DNA from: Acidobacteriota bacterium
Lineage (GTDB): Bacteria; Acidobacteriota; Thermoanaerobaculia; Multivoradales; Multivoraceae
Direction of reading: 5' to 3'
Length of the DNA stretch: 64,000 nt
Assembly (NCBI GenBank): GCA_029263415.1
Contig: JAJCXN010000037.1
Span: 124,001-188,000, forward strand
Shown: positions 61,548 to 64,000 of the stretch, one piece after another
How the letters are laid out: each line of letters opens with the position of its first letter
Numbering within the stretch: the stretch's first letter is position 1
Notes under the pieces: generated by a model
The model's database searches: none
Told to the model about the DNA's origin: nothing
Seen by the model: only the letters and a program-made list of their open reading frames with translations
Position numbers and translations under genes: made by a program

Positions 61548-61620
61548 GAGAGGCTCTCTGCTCTACTGAATTGGCTATGGGTTGACTTGGGCCTAGCTCT
61601 CGAAACAGTACCGGACTTGG

Positions 61621-61677
61621 TCAGTGCCCGCGTGTTCAGTGCCGCGTGTTCAGCGCCGACTGTTCAGCGCCGACTGG
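61621..61677. repeat. Four copies of a 14-bp unit between pilin set and SH3 protein
   Basis: Units start at 61621, 61636, 61650 and 61664 with consensus TCAGCGCCGACTGT / TCAGTGCCGCGTGT; the first has one extra base. It lies in a 141-bp gap, just after the stop codon of the SH3 protein gene as that gene is read. Confidence 0.75.
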
Positions 61678-61688
61678 GCTGCGTCAGC

Positions 61689-63713
61689 CTACGGTGCTGC
61701 TGACGTCTCAGCGATGATCAGCCAATTGTCGCCTGAATCCAATGAGAACGTCAGCGTCTTCTGGACCCGATCAGAGAAGGCGGTCGAACTGTAGCCCTGT
61801 AGGAAACTGGCGGTCGCGCGGCCTTCACCTAGGTCTTGAATGCGAAGCGGCCCCAGGCTTATCTGGACGGTGCCGCGTGCTCGCAACCGCTGCGTTCGGC
61901 GTTGCTTCCAAACGTTGAGAGTCATTCCTTCAGGCAAGAAACGGGGTGAGTACGCGGCGAGGTACTCGGTCACGTTCCCCCTTGACCAAGCCGCTCGCCA
62001 CCGCTCGACCGCTCCAGGGAGCGTCGTGATTGGGTTTGCGGCACCCTCTATTCGAGCCGGAGTGCTGGCGACCCTGGCCGGTCTGGTCGGGGTGGTGGTG
62101 CTGGTCTCTTCGGCCGGTGCGAACCCGCCCGGCGATCCTTGCCCATTGCCCGCGATTGACTCCTCTGCCGAGAGGGGAAGCGGCGCGAGAGGCGGAGCGT
62201 TTGACGGGTCTTCGACCTCGCGAGCCGGCAAAGAGTCCCTAGAACCGGCCTGACTTAGCGCACCACGGAGTTCGCCGTTCTCGGTCTGCAAGGATCGCAG
62301 AGTGACGTTCGCTCCTTCGATATCGATCTGAGCCGCGTTGAGCTCTTCCGCTACCCGCACCAACTGCGCTTCGAGCTCACGATTCCGAGCAGTGAGAGTG
62401 TCGCGGTTCTGTGCCAAGGCCTGCAGCCGGCTCTCCATCTGCTCGTGTTGCCTGCTGAGCGCGTCGACTTGCTTTCGCAGTCGACGTTCCTCGCTTCGGT
62501 TGCGCTTCTCTTTGCTTGCGTTGAGTTCACGCTCGAGTTCAGCGATTCTGAGTTGGTCGGCCGTTTGATCCTGGGTTTGAGCAGTCTGTTCGTTCAGAGC
62601 CTGTTGCCTAGCGGTAGCCACCGCTGTTGCAAGCGCTTGAGCCGCTTGCTTGCGTTCAGCCTCGATCGCGGTCGCCAGTACTCGTGATGCCTGCTCTCGA
62701 TCGCTTTGCAGGCCGTTGTTGGTCTTCTGCAGCTCTTCGATCTGCCGGCGTTGGGTTTTGAGATCTGACCGCATCTGGCGCACTTGCGATTTGCTCTTGC
62801 TGTCCGACTGTAGGGCTTCGATTTCTGCCTCGAGGTTGGCAGTGAACTCTGTAGCCTCGTTCAATTCTCCGGCTAGATCGTCGATCGTCTCAAGCAACGA
62901 CGCTGCTCGTTGAGTCTGGGCTTGTTGATCGTGCTGGTCCGATTGCAACAGCCGGAGCCGGGCCTGGCTCTCAGCAAGCTCTTGCGCGAGTCGGGAGTTC
63001 TCGACGATGAGTGGGTCGCTCGCGGGGTGTGCGACAGGGTCTGGTCGGCTCCGAGCAGGAGCGATGGTGCTGTTTGCGGGCTGCGCGACGGCTGCTGCCT
63101 GAGAGCCTTCGGTGACGTCTTGTGCTAGTGGACTGATGTACTCGGCTGCGACCCAACCGCGGAGTTCCTCCGACTCAACACGCAACCAGCCCTCGAGTGA
63201 CTCGACCACCGTGAGTTCGCGCCGAGGCGGAAGAAAGGCGAGACGCTGTGCAGCCAAGCTTGGCCCTGCTCGCAGGTTCAAGGTTGAGGTGGTTCGACCG
63301 CGGTAGGGTGCAGTCGGTTGCGCTGCCAGCTGTTGAGTATCGACGCTCCTGGCTGGCGTTAGTTGGACGTATTCAGCGCTCACCCAGCCGGTGGTGTTGC
63401 CTGAGGCGATTCGAAACCAGCCGGAGCGAGTATCTTGGATACTCAGCGGGCTTCCCGGAGGAAGCCTCGCGATAACCTGGGTGTTGAGGCCGGGTCCCGA
63501 ACGCACGTTGAGCCTGGCCGTCGCCACTGCCGAGAACGGCACTGTTTGAGGTTCGGTCGCGGTGGTGACCTGAGCTAGCCCAGTGCTGGGAACCACCACG
63601 GTCCCCCATACGAGCGCTATCGCAAGAGTGGTTGTCACCAGGCCTACAGAGGAGCCCCAGCGCGCCGAGGTGCTGAGATAGTTAGGAAACGGCTGATCAG
63701 CTGGGCTGCTCAT
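61689..63713 (-). CDS. Envelope protein with two SH3 domains, coiled coil and Cds6-like C-terminal domain
   Basis: 674 residues. A hydrophobic segment (about 22-46) acts as signal or anchor. Two bacterial SH3 domains follow (about 60-118 and 140-195; ARLNVRSGPGLNTQV and STLNLRAGPSLAAQR). From about 230 to 480 the chain is a long Gln/Glu/Arg/Ala-rich coiled coil. A Pro/Thr-rich linker leads to a final domain (about 565-670: VERWRAAWSRGNVTEYLAAYSPRF ... TASFLQGYSSTAF ... NWLIIAE), the SnoaL-like Cds6/LD-transpeptidase-associated fold. All parts point to peptidoglycan or pilus-related envelope work. It is upstream of the minor pilin set on the same strand. Confidence 0.82.
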   Translation of the reverse strand: MSSPADQPFPNYLSTSARWGSSVGLVTTTLAIALVWGTVVVPSTGLAQVTTATEPQTVPFSAVATARLNVRSGPGLNTQVIARLPPGSPLSIQDTRSGWFRIASGNTTGWVSAEYVQLTPARSVDTQQLAAQPTAPYRGRTTSTLNLRAGPSLAAQRLAFLPPRRELTVVESLEGWLRVESEELRGWVAAEYISPLAQDVTEGSQAAAVAQPANSTIAPARSRPDPVAHPASDPLIVENSRLAQELAESQARLRLLQSDQHDQQAQTQRAASLLETIDDLAGELNEATEFTANLEAEIEALQSDSKSKSQVRQMRSDLKTQRRQIEELQKTNNGLQSDREQASRVLATAIEAERKQAAQALATAVATARQQALNEQTAQTQDQTADQLRIAELERELNASKEKRNRSEERRLRKQVDALSRQHEQMESRLQALAQNRDTLTARNRELEAQLVRVAEELNAAQIDIEGANVTLRSLQTENGELRGALSQAGSRDSLPAREVEDPSNAPPLAPLPLSAEESIAGNGQGSPGGFAPAEETSTTTPTRPARVASTPARIEGAANPITTLPGAVERWRAAWSRGNVTEYLAAYSPRFLPEGMTLNVWKQRRTQRLRARGTVQISLGPLRIQDLGEGRATASFLQGYSSTAFSDRVQKTLTFSLDSGDNWLIIAETSAAP

Positions 63714-63755
63714 GAAGGTGCTTCCATCAAATGGTACACAGGTGCTTGCGGTGAC

Positions 63756-64000
63756 CTACTCCGAGAGACGAGTGACTGCGTTGTGAAGATACCTGATGAT
63801 GGTCTCGGTGTCTGAATCCGCAGTCAACAGATTCCGCCAGCTCCGTGGCAAAAACTTTTCCTCGTTCATGCGCTCGAGGATGGTGATCAGTCCGTCGAAA
63901 TAGCCGTCGACGTTCAGCAGCGCAATCGGTTTCGGGTCGAACCCGAGCTGAGTCGCCGTCATCACCTCGAACAACTCGTCCAGCGTGCCGATTCCTCCAG
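63756..64000 (-). CDS. LOG family protein (cytokinin riboside 5'-monophosphate phosphoribohydrolase type), 3' part
   Basis: The last 80 residues of the protein are visible; the start lies beyond the window. The fragment opens with GGIGTLDELFEV, the second half of the PGGxGTxxE signature of the LOG/'lysine decarboxylase' family, and continues ALLNVDGYFDGLITILERMNEEKFL, typical of it. LOG enzymes release free base from nucleoside 5'-monophosphates. It is on the same strand as, and 42 bases upstream of, the SH3 protein gene. Confidence 0.92.
   Translation of the reverse strand, partial: GGIGTLDELFEVMTATQLGFDPKPIALLNVDGYFDGLITILERMNEEKFLPRSWRNLLTADSDTETIIRYLHNAVTRLSE

Noticed and set aside
1-64000. 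tRNA genes, CRISPR arrays, insertion sequences, prophage or attachment sites
   Set aside because: Reading both strands showed no tRNA-like arms with TTCGA loops, no spaced repeats of CRISPR type, and no transposase or integrase. Only short tandem repeats were found.

Overview
The window is a densely coded, fairly GC-rich segment of a Gram-negative chromosome. The outer membrane is implied by a Tad-type secretin, two RND pumps, an OmpA-like lipoprotein and several lipoboxes. I found no tRNA, rRNA, CRISPR array, insertion sequence, integrase or phage gene. The host lineage cannot be fixed from sequence alone. The VWFA-related protein, the DUF1080 / sugar isomerase-like pair, the haem-copper oxidase-like protein and the unusual Tad pilin suggest Acidobacteriota or a neighbouring group (Myxococcota, Planctomycetota); this is an inference. 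GTG and TTG starts and overlapping start/stop codons are common.

Layout. 1-5.3 kb: end of an asparagine synthetase and a divergent O-antigen ligase-like polymerase, then an SDR, an M19 dipeptidase and an APH-like kinase. 5.3-11.4 kb: a secreted haem c / copper monooxygenase-like protein after pyrE, then a DUF3311-like protein translationally coupled to a sodium:solute symporter, followed by an M20 amidohydrolase. 11.4-20.8 kb: a 14-bp tandem repeat, rpmE2 with a clear terminator, and an RND efflux set of one adaptor and two different permeases. 21-22 kb: an LLM-class (F420-type) oxidoreductase. 22.3-33.8 kb: a Tad/Flp pilus locus (TadG-like, TadZ, TadA, TadB, TadC, pilin, RcpC/CpaB, RcpA/CpaC secretin) ending with a membrane diguanylate cyclase and a UUCG-tetraloop terminator.

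33.9-38.6 kb: a periplasmic carbohydrate-type cluster (Tat-exported isomerase/epimerase, M24 peptidase, PQQ-like propeller with EF-hand-like loops, divergent DUF1080 lipoprotein). 38.6-45.2 kb: a membrane protein, family 2 glycosyltransferase, aat, a TPR protein coupled to a nitrilase, GluQ-RS, a MAPEG protein and an S1/P1 nuclease. 45.2-50.8 kb: methyltransferase-like protein, bactofilin, a CPA1 antiporter, OmpA-like lipoprotein, VWA protein and a DUF7064/7065-like protein. 51-57.3 kb: ecdysteroid-kinase-like protein, methyltransferase, secreted hypothetical, TesB thioesterase, lipoprotein esterase. 57.4-60 kb: two divergent citrate synthase genes, one fused to a DNA-binding domain, with an inverted-repeat operator candidate between them. 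60-64 kb: three prepilin-like minor pilins, a large SH3 / coiled-coil / Cds6-like envelope protein and a partial LOG-family gene.

The most interesting items are the Tad locus (secretin with two cysteine-paired SH3 domains, atypical pilin, stem-loop on the pilin stop codon, helically phased repeats upstream), the citrate synthase pair with its putative self-contained regulator, the candidate 3-keto-sugar cluster, and a recurring habit of short perfect tandem repeats in gene-free gaps.
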